NCBI RefSeq assembly: GCF_000160035.2
Contig: NZ_KI535368.1
Coordinates: forward strand, 709,031 to 772,742
Reading direction: 5' to 3'
Source: Catonella morbi ATCC 51271
GTDB taxonomy: Bacteria > Bacillota > Clostridia > Lachnospirales > Lachnospiraceae
Length of the DNA stretch: 63,712 bases
The notes below the pieces were generated by a model that saw only the letters and a list, made by a program, of their open reading frames with translations, was not told the DNA's origin and ran no database searches. The position numbers and the translations under genes were made by a program. Numbering within the stretch: position 1 is the stretch's first letter; each line of letters starts with the position of its first letter. This document shows positions 56,106 through 63,712 of this stretch, piece after piece.

Positions 56106-56912
56106 TCAGAATTTCAAATGCAGAATTTTTACCTGTTTCTTACTCTCCGCCACCTTCATGGAAATTGTTGTAATCAACTTCAGTTTATTCTTCAAGATTT
56201 TAAGTGCATCCGGGAAAAATGTCCTTTCTTCCAGTAAAACGGCTCCGCATTTATCCGCAAACTCCCTGCTATCATCTATACCAAAATACATTAGGGCAGT
56301 TTTATTGCCGGTACGCTTAATAAACCAGTTGGTAAATATCAGCCCGCTTTTACTGGTTGCATCAAATATCATTTCTCCCTTTGCAAATTTTTCCTTACAG
56401 CCTTTTATAAACGTTATAACATCTTCTTCGTGAAAATATTGAAATACACCTGATACAATTAACAAGGTCGGCAATCCGGTATCTATTTCATTTACCCATA
56501 GGAACTTAAACATATCGCCCCCAATCAGGGTTTCCTGCTCACGCTCACCGAATACCTTTTTACGAGCCTCTATAACCTCAGGTAAATCCACCTCATACCA
56601 GTTTACTTTTTTATCAATGAATTTACTATGCATACGGTCATAGGCAGTTTCAAGCCCCGCCCCAAGATATACAATATTGCAGGTATCATGGGTATTTACA
56701 AAGTTTTTAACCATTTCATCCATATTGTAATATCTGGCTACTGATGCCATATTGCTATACTGCGAGGCCCCTTTGGCGGCATTTTCAGGCAGATAAGCTT
56801 CAAGCTCAAGTGCTTTTTCATCCTTAAAATACTCCGGAAATTCCTTTGATACGGCTATTCTTGCCACCAGCGGAACAAATAAGGTATTGGCTACTCCTTC
56901 AAATTTTTTCAT
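56106..56912 (-). CDS. Class I SAM-dependent methyltransferase (LCMT-like)
   Basis: 268 residues. N-terminal helix, then Rossmann motif I IVYLGAGLETAYDRM, acidic motif NWYEVDLPEVIEARK and LIVSGVFQYFHEEDV. This is the leucine-carboxymethyltransferase/polyketide O-methyltransferase group. Start ATG after GGGGGTGGCAG. The IS sits 25 bases upstream of the ATG, and beyond it on the same strand is a promoter with paired TTGCAGAAA sites. The gene was therefore probably driven by that promoter before the insertion. Confidence 0.82.
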   Translation of the reverse strand: MKKFEGVANTLFVPLVARIAVSKEFPEYFKDEKALELEAYLPENAAKGASQYSNMASVARYYNMDEMVKNFVNTHDTCNIVYLGAGLETAYDRMHSKFIDKKVNWYEVDLPEVIEARKKVFGEREQETLIGGDMFKFLWVNEIDTGLPTLLIVSGVFQYFHEEDVITFIKGCKEKFAKGEMIFDATSKSGLIFTNWFIKRTGNKTALMYFGIDDSREFADKCGAVLLEERTFFPDALKILKNKLKLITTISMKVAESKKQVKILHLKF

Positions 56913-57075
56913 ACACTGCCACCCCCTGTATTAAAAGGTAGTGTCAAAAGACACCCCTTGTTTTCTTATAAAACCTTTATTTTCAGGGGTTTTGCAAATA
57001 AAAAAGCAATTCCCCCCTTTTTAAGGTATAATGTTAATCGCCAAACCAACATAACCACAAAGGAGTTAATTGCTC

Positions 57076-58536
57076 ATGAACATTATACTTTATTTACTTC
57101 AAATCATTCAATACCAATATAAAATAATTTGCCAACTTTTTAATTTCATCTGTAGATATATTCCACTCAAGCAGTGGGCTTTCGATGATTCTCACTCTCC
57201 GAAGTACCAAAAATTTAAGGTTGATGAACTCCCTAGAATCATATCCTACGAACAGGACTGGAAGTGGAATGATCTTATTCCTTACTACGAAAAACGCTAT
57301 GGTAAAACCATTAAACCTACATTTCGTAGAGTTGAATGTGACATCCCTGAGGAGTGCACATGCCCTATCTGTAATGCACCACAACCTTATCTCACTTGGA
57401 ATGATGGCAAGAAAAAATCACAGATTCGTTGCAAGGTCTGTCTTAATCTCCACTCTCCATCTGAAGATAACCGATTCTCTAAGACTCATAAGCTTCGTTG
57501 CCCTCATTGTTCTCATATCCTTGAGCCTTTAAAGAATCGTAAACACTTTATCATTCATAAATGTAAGAATCCCAAGTGTTCTTACTACCTCCACAATCTC
57601 AGAAAGGTAAAAAAAGAACATCTACAAGAAGACAAGTATAAATATAAGCTCCACTACATCTATCGTGAATTCCAGATAGATTTCTTTAGGATGGACTTAA
57701 ACAGCTTACCTAAAAACGCTTCATCACTTAAGTTCTCCAAGTTCGACCAACATGTAATGGGACTCTGTCTTTCCTACAAAGTCAACCTTGGTCTGTCACT
57801 ACGAAAAACAGCTCATGCATTACACGAAATTCATGGAATTAAAATATCCCATCAACAGGTGGCTAACTATCTTAAAACAGCCGCCGTTTGTGTTAAACCT
57901 TTCGTTGATAACTATGATTATCAAGTCGGCTCCGTTTTTACTGCTGATGAAACCTACATTAAGATTCGTGGAATTAAAGGCTATATCTGGTTCATCATGG
58001 ATGCCGCCAAACGTTCCATCATCGGTTACCAGATATCCGACAATCGTGGTGTTGGACCTTGTATCATGTCAATGCGTATAGCATTCAAACACTTAAAAGA
58101 GTTACCTAAAAACTTCAAATTTATCGCCGATGGATACAGTGCATATCCTCTTGCTGCACAACAGTTCTTTATTCAATCCAAAGGTAAAATAAACTTTGAT
58201 ATCACCCAGGTTATTGGACTTACCAACAACGATGCTGTGTCCAAAGCATTCCGCCCTTATAAGCAGATGATTGAGAGACTCAACCGAACTTATAAACAGT
58301 CTTACAGACCATCCAACGGCTTTGATAACATCGACGGTGCCAACTATGACCTATCTCTTTGGGTTGCCTACTACAACTTCCTTCGCCCACATAAACATGC
58401 TGGCTATAAAGTTTTAAACAAAGTAGACAAACTCGAAGGTGCTTCTAACATGCCTGGTAAATGGCAACTACTAATCTTCCTAGGGCAACAACGAATACTA
58501 AAAATGCAACAAGCCAAAGGCTCTAACTGTTCTTAG
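57076..58536 (+). CDS. DDE transposase with zinc fingers
   Basis: About 486 residues. ATG 10 bases after AAAGGAG. N-terminal two Cys pairs (CPICNAP, CKVC and CPHCSH, CKNPKC) form zinc fingers; then a helix-turn-helix (SLRKTAHALHEIHGIKISHQ) and a catalytic core with TADETYIKIRG, FIADGYSAY and MIERLNRTYKQ holding the D, D, E residues. C-terminus YNFLRPHKHAG is typical. Complete frame, so probably active. Confidence 0.9.
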   Translation: MNIILYLLQIIQYQYKIICQLFNFICRYIPLKQWAFDDSHSPKYQKFKVDELPRIISYEQDWKWNDLIPYYEKRYGKTIKPTFRRVECDIPEECTCPICNAPQPYLTWNDGKKKSQIRCKVCLNLHSPSEDNRFSKTHKLRCPHCSHILEPLKNRKHFIIHKCKNPKCSYYLHNLRKVKKEHLQEDKYKYKLHYIYREFQIDFFRMDLNSLPKNASSLKFSKFDQHVMGLCLSYKVNLGLSLRKTAHALHEIHGIKISHQQVANYLKTAAVCVKPFVDNYDYQVGSVFTADETYIKIRGIKGYIWFIMDAAKRSIIGYQISDNRGVGPCIMSMRIAFKHLKELPKNFKFIADGYSAYPLAAQQFFIQSKGKINFDITQVIGLTNNDAVSKAFRPYKQMIERLNRTYKQSYRPSNGFDNIDGANYDLSLWVAYYNFLRPHKHAGYKVLNKVDKLEGASNMPGKWQLLIFLGQQRILKMQQAKGSNCS

Positions 58537-58557
58537 ATTCTGAGCCAGAGGTAAGAA

Positions 58558-58714
58558 AACAGCCACCGCGCAAGCGGCTTGCCCTTGATGGCTCATAAAA
58601 GAACTGCTACACTGCTGTAAGCGACGGAGAAGTACTAACTGTTCTCATCATCTTCGCCGTCGGTAACGACCTTCCAGCAGTTCTTGTTGTGCTGTCAAGG
58701 GTGGCGTGCTGTTA
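58558..58714 (+). other. Large nested hairpin inside the IS
   Basis: Between the transposase stop and the right end. AACAGCCACC, CCCTTGA (58582-58588), AGAACTGCT (58600-58608) and CGACGG (58622-58627) pair in nested order with CCGTCG (58657-58662), AGCAGTTCT (58676-58684), TCAAGGG (58695-58701) and GGTGGC-GTGCTGTT. This gives a 157-base hairpin with about 30 paired bases on each side. Confidence 0.8.
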
Positions 58715-58810
58715 ACACAACCTAAAATATCTACAGTTTTCAAGGTGCAAAAGTGCTTTTTTTCTTACTAACGTTTTTTCATATGTCAGTTGACACTATC
58801 TATTAAGTTA

Positions 58811-58873
58811 AGTATAGCAACCTTTATTAGGAAAACAATACCTATTGCAGAAATCGCCCTTATTTTGCAGAAA
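58811..58873 (-). promoter_or_regulatory. LytTR-type promoter, copy 1
   Basis: Minus-strand -10 TATACT (58811-58816) and -35 TTGTTT (58833-58838), 16-base spacer. Upstream, two TTGCAGAAA (as written on the plus strand; 58845-58853 and 58865-58873) are exactly 20 bases apart, as for AgrA/ComE-type direct repeats. It points into the IS and, beyond it, the methyltransferase. A second copy is at 61976-62038. Confidence 0.72.
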
Positions 58874-58904
58874 ACGGCAAAAAAAGTGACTTGCAACTTA
58901 CAAA

Positions 58905-60215
58905 TCACTTTTCTGCTCTATATATTAGTATTGAAAAATAGAATTCTTCTTTATCATTTTGTATGGTGTATGAACCTTGATATTTTTCTATGACATCTAT
59001 AATATTCTTTATTCCAATTCCATGTTCATCATTATCATATATTTTTGAAGTTTGTATCTCTCCATCCCTAATCTCCAGCTTACCATTATAAGTGTTTTTA
59101 ACAGATACAATAATATTATCTCCCTCTTGAACAAACTTCAATTTTATAACTTTTTTGCCTGAACATTTTTCACACGCCTCTATCGCATTGCTTAAAAGAT
59201 TAGATAAAATAAGAACAATGTCTTCATCAGATATATTTATTTTTGATAAGTCATTAAGCTGAAAGATAAATATGATGCCTTTTTCTAATGTTTCTCTATA
59301 TTTACTGTTTAATATAGCATCTACAATCACATTATTTGTCTTAATATAATCCGGCTCTGTACTTAGATGTCCGCTCATATTTTTTATGTAGTTCTTAAGT
59401 TCCTCATAATTTCCGGCATTTATCAGCGATTCAATGCACAGAATCCGGTTTTTATATTCATGTGTTATTTTACGCTGCTTAACAAAATTTTCAGAAACAG
59501 AGCGATACATATCTGTTTGATTCTTAGCTCTCAGTCGAAAAAGTTCACTTTCCCTTACTCTTATTTCACGCTTTAATATATCATTAATCATATAAAACAC
59601 AAGCAGATTCATGCCTGTCAAACACAAGGATATAACTAAAAATACATTGTTTTGCCGCTGATTCTCAATACTTCCGGAGGTAATAATCAATGCAATAATG
59701 GTAAAGATTGTAAATATCGGAAAGAACATAAACCTAAGAAAGTCTACATTGCTTAAAGCATCTGCCGTCTTATCTCCTATTCTCTTTCTGATTAACACAA
59801 CTATTAAAAATAAAATTATTTTTGCTAACACTACTATCATACTTGCCCCAATTAAGTATGACTTGTTTATATCTGCAATGCTCTTAAACAGTGATATGTT
59901 TACCCAAAAGGTCAGGTAATCTATAGAAAGCAGTAACCCCTGAAATAATAAAGATAAAACTATAGATTTAATTAATTGGACTTTAACGTATACACTCATA
60001 AACAATGCAATCATTGCAATTATCAATATCTGTTTTAAAATAAACTTGTTATGAAAAGTTAAAACAACTAAATAACAGCATATAATTGTACAAAAAATAA
60101 TAGCACAGTTCTGCCAATTGCTATCACGCCTTTTCTTTCCAAAACTTTCGAAAAATATTTTACAACATATTATTTCCAATGCTGCAAGCATAATACCTTG
60201 TATATAACTTAACAT
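58905..60215 (-). CDS. AgrC-like sensor kinase (GHKL)
   Basis: 436 residues. Six hydrophobic segments in the first 210 residues, then KITHEYKNRILCIESLI with the phosphorylated His near residue 235, N box LSNLLSNAIEACEK and G box DEHGIGIKNIIDVIEKY. This is the peptide-sensing type of kinase that pairs with LytTR regulators. It follows the LytTR-domain gene with a 3-base gap. No agrB protease gene is present in the window. Confidence 0.85.
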   Translation of the reverse strand: MLSYIQGIMLAALEIICCKIFFESFGKKRRDSNWQNCAIIFCTIICCYLVVLTFHNKFILKQILIIAMIALFMSVYVKVQLIKSIVLSLLFQGLLLSIDYLTFWVNISLFKSIADINKSYLIGASMIVVLAKIILFLIVVLIRKRIGDKTADALSNVDFLRFMFFPIFTIFTIIALIITSGSIENQRQNNVFLVISLCLTGMNLLVFYMINDILKREIRVRESELFRLRAKNQTDMYRSVSENFVKQRKITHEYKNRILCIESLINAGNYEELKNYIKNMSGHLSTEPDYIKTNNVIVDAILNSKYRETLEKGIIFIFQLNDLSKINISDEDIVLILSNLLSNAIEACEKCSGKKVIKLKFVQEGDNIIVSVKNTYNGKLEIRDGEIQTSKIYDNDEHGIGIKNIIDVIEKYQGSYTIQNDKEEFYFSILIYRAEK

Positions 60216-60218
60216 AAG

Positions 60219-60713
60219 CTATATTTCTCCTTTGTAGGAAACAAACTTTTCTTTGACAAACTTGTATCTGTCTTTTGAAATTTTTAACTTGATACCGTTA
60301 TTCAACACCGCTTCATACCTATATATACTCACTATATGTTTCATATTAATCAGATAACTTTGGTGTATTCGCAAGAAAGCTTTATCTTCCAGTTCTTTTT
60401 CAAATTCATCCAATTTTCCATATAGCGAGTATGTATTTAGCTTATCTTCCATGATATGGAAATTCAGCTTATGCAGCTTGCTCTCAATATACAACAATAA
60501 TTCTAACGAAATATTTTTTACACCTTCACTAAACTTAAATTCTTTCTTTTTTACAGAATAGTTCATTTTTTTGCTTATTGTATCAATACACTCAAATATT
60601 AATTCTGCGAATTTTTCATTATTCTTCAAAATATACCTTATGGCATTTACGCTATATCCCTCTACTGCATAGCTAATAAATGCTGTTACAAAAACTATAA
60701 AATAATCAAATTG
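60219..60713 (-). pseudogene. AgrA-like response regulator, 5' truncated
   Basis: From 60713 the frame reads NGQFDYFIVFVTAFISYAVE and GYSVNAIRYILKNNEKF, the second half of a receiver domain, then a LytTR DNA-binding domain (FRIH-type AFLRIHQSYLINMKHIVS). The first half of the receiver, including the phospho-Asp, is missing and the sequence upstream is unrelated, so the 5' end was lost by recombination. Translation from the internal ATG (60629) would give a 136-residue LytTR protein that could still bind DNA but could not be controlled by the kinase. Confidence 0.75.
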
Positions 60714-60771
60714 TCCATTGCTTCGCTTTCGGTAGGATCGGCTTTCATTCCACCGGTCTGTATCCTTACTC

Positions 60772-60897
60772 CTAATTCACCCTTTTCCCTATGCATGTTA
60801 ATTTCTTTGAAAATAATTTCTCTGCCAAATCTTCCTTTGTCATTCCTCTTTTATTTCCTATGATAGCGGTAGTGCTGAACTCACTTAGATGAACTTT
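60772..60897 (-). pseudogene. Possible HTH (Xre-like) remnant
   Basis: The frame contains KRGMTKEDLAEKLFSKK followed by a stop at 60772, like the first helices of an Xre HTH. A second short frame with GVRIQTGGMKADPTESEAM overlaps it. Neither is complete. Probably foreign debris at the break of the response regulator. Confidence 0.35.
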
Positions 60898-61072
60898 ATC
60901 GTTTAGGAATATGTTTCGCTAATGGTTAAGCTTACAGTATATAAAGTTGAGTACGTACTGTATGCTTCAGTTGCTTTAATGTTGTACTCCTAAAGCAGTT
61001 GCTGAATAATGTTTCTTTTACCTTCAGTCATTACAACTTTATGGGCAAGTTTTTTCTTTTAGCATAATAAAA

Positions 61073-61107
61073 GGTCTTCTATGATTTATATTTCATCATA
61101 GAAGACT
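61073..61107. terminator. Terminator after the lipoprotein gene
   Basis: GTCTTCTATGAT (61074-61085) and ATCATAGAAGAC (61095-61106) are perfect complements, preceded by an AATAAAA run. Confidence 0.85.
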
Positions 61108-61177
61108 AATTGCTTAATAGCTATTTACTGAAAAAGCTTCACATACTCATTTTATTATTTATCCGGATAAGTCTTTT

Positions 61178-61786
61178 TCATCGTTTGATTTCAATGCTCT
61201 TTGCCACACTTTCCAATTGCTCATCAGTTATTCTTTCTTGATTAAACTCAAAAGCGACATAAACTGACATATCCTTGTTATAAGAAACGATTCCTTTATT
61301 ACGCTTTTCTTTTCCATCATTTACTGCTGCCGAATAATACACATCTGTAACAGCAGTAACTCCGGTTTTGGTTTCATTCATTACTTTGTAAGTTTCCCTA
61401 ACATCAAACTGATAATCATTTCCCAAGGCTATCTGATTATAAATGGCTGCCGGCTCATTCTCTGCACCTTTGTAAACTTCATATTTATTATAGCCTGCAA
61501 CGCCGACCAAAACCTTATCTTCATTTAAGATATTATACTTAGAGAATACAGATAACAGCTTAAATTTATCTTCTGAAACTTCCTGCTTTTTTACACTCCA
61601 GCCATCAGGGAGAGTTAATGAGAGTGAAAATGGCTCTACAGCATATACCTGGGCATTAAACTCTGTTTTTGCATAATCATCAGCAGGGAATGTAAGTGTA
61701 GCAACGTTACTTCCTGATGAACGACCACATGATATGACAAAAACCACTGTAATAAGTATGAGTAATAAATTGATTGATTTTTTCAT
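61178..61786 (-). CDS. Lipoprotein of unknown function
   Basis: 202 residues with a lipoprotein signal (LITVVFVISC, Cys20). The mature part resembles a PsbP/Mog1-type or SseB-like sandwich: FSLSLTLPDGWSVKKQEVSE and a C-terminal YVAFEFNQERITDEQ. ATG after AAAGGA, 9 bases beyond the small peptide gene. Probably transcribed with it from the LytTR-type promoter. Confidence 0.78.
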   Translation of the reverse strand: MKKSINLLLILITVVFVISCGRSSGSNVATLTFPADDYAKTEFNAQVYAVEPFSLSLTLPDGWSVKKQEVSEDKFKLLSVFSKYNILNEDKVLVGVAGYNKYEVYKGAENEPAAIYNQIALGNDYQFDVRETYKVMNETKTGVTAVTDVYYSAAVNDGKEKRNKGIVSYNKDMSVYVAFEFNQERITDEQLESVAKSIEIKR

Positions 61787-61795
61787 AATATTCCT

Positions 61796-61940
61796 TTACT
61801 TTCCAATTTTAACCATTCCTACGCTTGGATTATCAAATGAAGAAAAACGGTGATTCCTGATGCATTGGCAACTTTAATAGTTTTAGGAACACTACCCGGT
61901 AAAGTTTTGAAATTTTTTGAAATAAATTTTTTGTTTTCAT
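61796..61940 (-). CDS. Small peptide gene with two single-base breaks (candidate signal peptide)
   Basis: ATG eight bases after AGGAG, 36 bases past the LytTR-type -10. As given, it stops after 35 codons. Adding one A to the A6 run near codon 9 and one T to the T5 run near codon 33 restores a 48-codon frame: MKTKNLFQKNFKTLPGSVPK, TIKVANASGITVF, SSFDNPSVGMVKIGK, ending in TAA 9 bases before the lipoprotein ATG. Its place in a locus with an AgrC-like kinase and LytTR regulator makes a secreted peptide or pheromone precursor plausible, but it lacks a classical AgrD C-terminus. Confidence 0.55.
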
Positions 61941-61975
61941 ATTGATTGCTCCTATATAATCTAATATTGACTTTA

Positions 61976-62038
61976 AGTATAGCACCCTTTATTAGGAAAA
62001 CAATATCTATTGCAGAAATCGCCCTTATTTTGCAGAAA
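61976..62038 (-). promoter_or_regulatory. LytTR-type promoter, copy 2
   Basis: Same layout as copy 1: -10 TATACT (61976-61981), -35 TTGTTT (61998-62003), 16-base spacer, and two TTGCAGAAA boxes (62010-62018, 62030-62038) 20 bases apart. About 65 of 70 bases match copy 1. Drives the peptide gene and lipoprotein. Confidence 0.75.
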
Positions 62039-62040
62039 AC

Positions 62041-62436
62041 GGTAACAAAGAGGATGATACTGTTACGTTCCATTATAACCGACATGAAGATAACAAATAT
62101 GTAGAAAGAACACTTCCAGCTATTGAATTTATCAAACTACCGATGTAGCATATACCTGAAAAATATTTCAAAATGATTCGCTGCTATGGTATTTATGCGA
62201 GGCAGCGTAAAATTGATAAAAATCTCCACAGACTGCGCACTCCTGAACAGCGTCGTATATTTGCAACATTTACACACTGGCGTGAGGCGATTCTCCTTAC
62301 CTTTGGATATGATCCTATTCAATGTCCTAACTGTAAGGAAACAATGGAAATTTTAGAAATTTACCATAACCATCACCGGGTTTCTCTTTGCATAGCAAAA
62401 AAGCGTAGGAAGCTACCAAACACAAATAAACTATAG
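62041..62436 (+). pseudogene. IS91-type (Y2) transposase remnant
   Basis: The frame reads VTFHYNRHEDNKYVERTLPA, then an in-frame TAG, then HIPEKYFKMIRCYGIYARQR and a C-terminal zinc knuckle CPNCKETM. This is the end of an IS91-family transposase. Both the upstream catalytic part and the frame are lost. Its junction with the LytTR promoter (62041) marks an insertion or deletion point. Confidence 0.8.
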
Positions 62437-62462
62437 ATAAGCCAATCCCACTAATCTCCATA

Positions 62463-62506
62463 ACACAAAAGGGGAGTCGATTTCTATCGGCTCTCCTTTT
62501 GTGTGC
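62463..62506. terminator. Bidirectional terminator
   Basis: ACACAAAAGGGGAGTCGAT pairs with ATCGGCTCTCCTTTTGTGT (17 of 19) around a TTCT loop. Serves the 62512 gene. Confidence 0.85.
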
Positions 62507-62511
62507 TTGTC

Positions 62512-62745
62512 TCATTTATTAAGGTGCTCTTGTAAAAGAAATATAGCGCGGATCACAATACAAATAAGCGCAATGAGCGTCAAAACACTTGAAACAACCA
62601 ATATGGTGTGCGTTTTGTTGTACAATGCATCATCGGTGATTCCCCTCGCTATCATTTTGGAAGTAATCAAAGTAGAACATCCTGCAACAATCAAGACGCA
62701 GACCGGAATAATAGTAAACAACTTATTCTTCATAGTATTGTTCAT
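62512..62745 (-). CDS. Small membrane protein
   Basis: 77 residues with two membrane segments (LFTIIPVCVLIVAGCSTLI and ILVVSSVLTLIALICIVIRA). It is 8 bases downstream of the secreted protein gene, and the two probably form an operon. Function unknown. Confidence 0.65.
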   Translation of the reverse strand: MNNTMKNKLFTIIPVCVLIVAGCSTLITSKMIARGITDDALYNKTHTILVVSSVLTLIALICIVIRAIFLLQEHLNK

Positions 62746-62753
62746 GTCAGTAC

Positions 62754-63436
62754 TTAATTATAGATATTACTTACCTTAGTTGTGTGACTGTGACTTTCAG
62801 AGTATGTTACAGGATTTGCCCCCGTTGCTTCTGTCCATATTTGGAATTGCAATGTCATATTAACAGTAAGGGAAGTAGGTCGTGTGGAAGGCGATAATGT
62901 ATGAGTTGCACTTGTAAAAGTCAATATACCTGATGTCGCCCATGTATAAAACAGAAATCCTTTATATGCGCTTACAGTACAACTAACACTTTTAAAATAC
63001 CAGCCCGTTCCGCTTGGCATCGGCGATATTTTATAATTTACAGTATAATTCCACGTTACGCTAGGGGTTCCTGTATCTAAACGCGCCGAGGTGAAAGTTC
63101 CTGTTACATCACCTGCCCTCGTGGTAACAACATTTTGTGACTTTGCTAAAAGTTCATCGACTGAAATTGTATCGCACCCAGCAGAAAAAGATTTGGGCCC
63201 ATTTTGAATATAGTCAACTATTTCAGCATTGTTGGAAAAATCACTATATTTAGGTGCTTTTGGTAAAGCTTCACGATATTGTGTGTTTGAGCCCGAAACT
63301 TCTATCGTTTGAGTGGATATTACTTCTGAAATTTGTTCGACGGAGTTGCTTTCATTGTCTGCTGCAAAAGCAACGGTTGGGAAAACCATTACAGCCACAA
63401 GAAGAACAGACAAAATTTTTGATATTTTTTTGCCAT
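62754..63436 (-). CDS. Secreted protein; frame broken in an A7 run near the start
   Basis: ATG at 63436 after GGAGGATTCCGCTT gives MAKK then leaves frame in a run of seven A (63425-63431). With eight A the frame continues as ISKILSVLLVAVMVFPTVAF, a full signal peptide, then AADNESNSVEQ. Mature ~200 residues have a Thr/Ser-rich beta-like C-terminal half (VTWNYTVNYKISPMPSGTGW) with no known family. Without the base, only a weak TTG at 63413 starts the frame. Either a sequencing error or a true frameshift. Confidence 0.75.
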
Positions 63437-63460
63437 AAGCGGAATCCTCCTTTAATGTAT

Positions 63461-63672
63461 GGTAGTGTCAAAAGACACCCCTTGTTTTCTTATAAAACCT
63501 TTATTTTCAGGGGTTTTGCAAATAAAAAAGCAATTCCCCCCTTTTTAAGGTATAATGTTAATCGCCAAACCAACATAACCACAAAGGAGTTAATTGCTCA
63601 TGAACATTATACTTTATTTACTTCAAATCATTCAATACCAATATAAAATAATTTGCCAACTTTTTAATTTCA
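63461..63672 (+). mobile_element. Left 212 bases of a second IS copy, truncated at the window edge
   Basis: Identical to 56937-57148: left inverted repeat, promoter region, AAAGGAG and the first 24 codons of the transposase. After TAATTTCA the sequence changes to an unrelated 40-base tail (GTTGGAACCGAAAGGG and onward). It lies 25 bases upstream of the secreted protein start. Confidence 0.8.
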
Positions 63673-63712
63673 GTTGGAACCGAAAGGGTTTGAATCCCGG
63701 GTTTTTTAAAAA

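Larger units (their letters stand above)
56937..58800 (+). mobile_element. Insertion sequence with DDE transposase and 3' hairpin
   Basis: 1864 bases with inverted ends GGTAGTGTCAAAAGAC (left) and GATAGTGTCAACTGAC (right, reverse complement). One transposase gene, a 250-base structured non-coding tail. TATTAA occurs just outside both ends, which may be a short target duplication. The left 212 bases recur exactly at the right window edge (63461-63672). Family is uncertain: the transposase resembles the IS6/IS240 DDE type with an added zinc-finger N-terminus. Confidence 0.88.

Noticed and set aside
58905-61940. A complete agr quorum-sensing operon
   Set aside because: The kinase is intact but no AgrB protease is present, the regulator is truncated and the peptide gene does not match AgrD.
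61819-62085. An 88-residue frame starting near 62085
   Set aside because: It starts inside the IS91 remnant, runs through the promoter and has no binding site; its second half is only the second frame of the small peptide gene.
63683-63712. A tRNA gene at the right edge, from the GGGTTTGAATCCC pattern
   Set aside because: Only a T-arm-like stem is present, no acceptor, D or anticodon arms fit within the remaining bases, and the junction may be artificial.

Overview
The window reads as a low-GC Gram-positive chromosome segment, most likely a Lachnospiraceae-type Clostridia. The signs are GGAGG-type ribosome binding sites, sigma-A promoters with 17-base spacers, a YesM/YesN plus LplABC-type sugar locus, an ECF transporter and lipoprotein signals. 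The genus cannot be fixed from sequence alone. Most genes lie on the minus strand. The right edge stops inside an insertion sequence.

Layout. (1) 0.1-8.2 kb is an accessory island: an AAA ATPase/subtilase pair resembling the IetAS anti-phage system behind a promoter with a direct-repeat operator; a run of immunity-like genes (Imm22-like, CbrC-like, an orphan, a Nudix protein); a small four-Cys protein; an AlbA_2 gene fragment; and an AAA_14/DUF4143 ATPase. (2) 8.3-15.8 kb holds two ABC half-transporters, a complete ECF module (A, T, S) and a divergent AraC regulator with a direct-repeat operator. (3) 15.9-33.1 kb is a glycan locus: YesM-like kinase, YesN-like regulator, GH3, MATE exporter, GH20-like, solute-binding lipoprotein, two permeases, GH127-like, aldo/keto reductase and GH105. 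None of the hydrolases has a visible signal peptide, so imported oligosaccharides are probably cut in the cytosol. Two promoters in this locus share TTGAAA-17-TATACT. A secreted protein follows, reading the other way.

(4) 35.0-43.3 kb is a decayed defence or mobile region. It contains a second copy of the four-Cys gene, a JetA-like N-terminal fragment, two AlbA_2 ATPase pseudogenes each stopped by TAA at about the same place, a SnoaL/HxlR pair with a perfect palindromic operator, a serine recombinase stump, and an intact two-gene unit whose larger member ends in a HEPN-like RX5H segment. (5) 43.6-52.7 kb is housekeeping-like: RlmD, a YhaM-type nuclease, a PDZ protein with a dead HtrA-like protease fold, a sensor kinase, XylB, AroA and an orphan. 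(6) 52.9-63.7 kb is repeat-rich: orphan and secreted proteins, a HicB-like/DinB-like protein, a methyltransferase, a complete insertion sequence with a large nested hairpin, and a damaged Agr-like regulatory locus with two near-identical promoters carrying paired TTGCAGAAA sites. One of these promoters leads to a 48-residue peptide gene and a lipoprotein.

Three families of short dispersed inverted repeats (A about 190 bp, B about 175 bp, C about 90 bp) are scattered through the window, often in opposite orientations. Family A shares its terminal GTGTCAAAAG with the insertion sequence. Several near-intact genes at the right end are broken only by one base missing from a homopolymer, so sequencing error should be considered before calling them pseudogenes.
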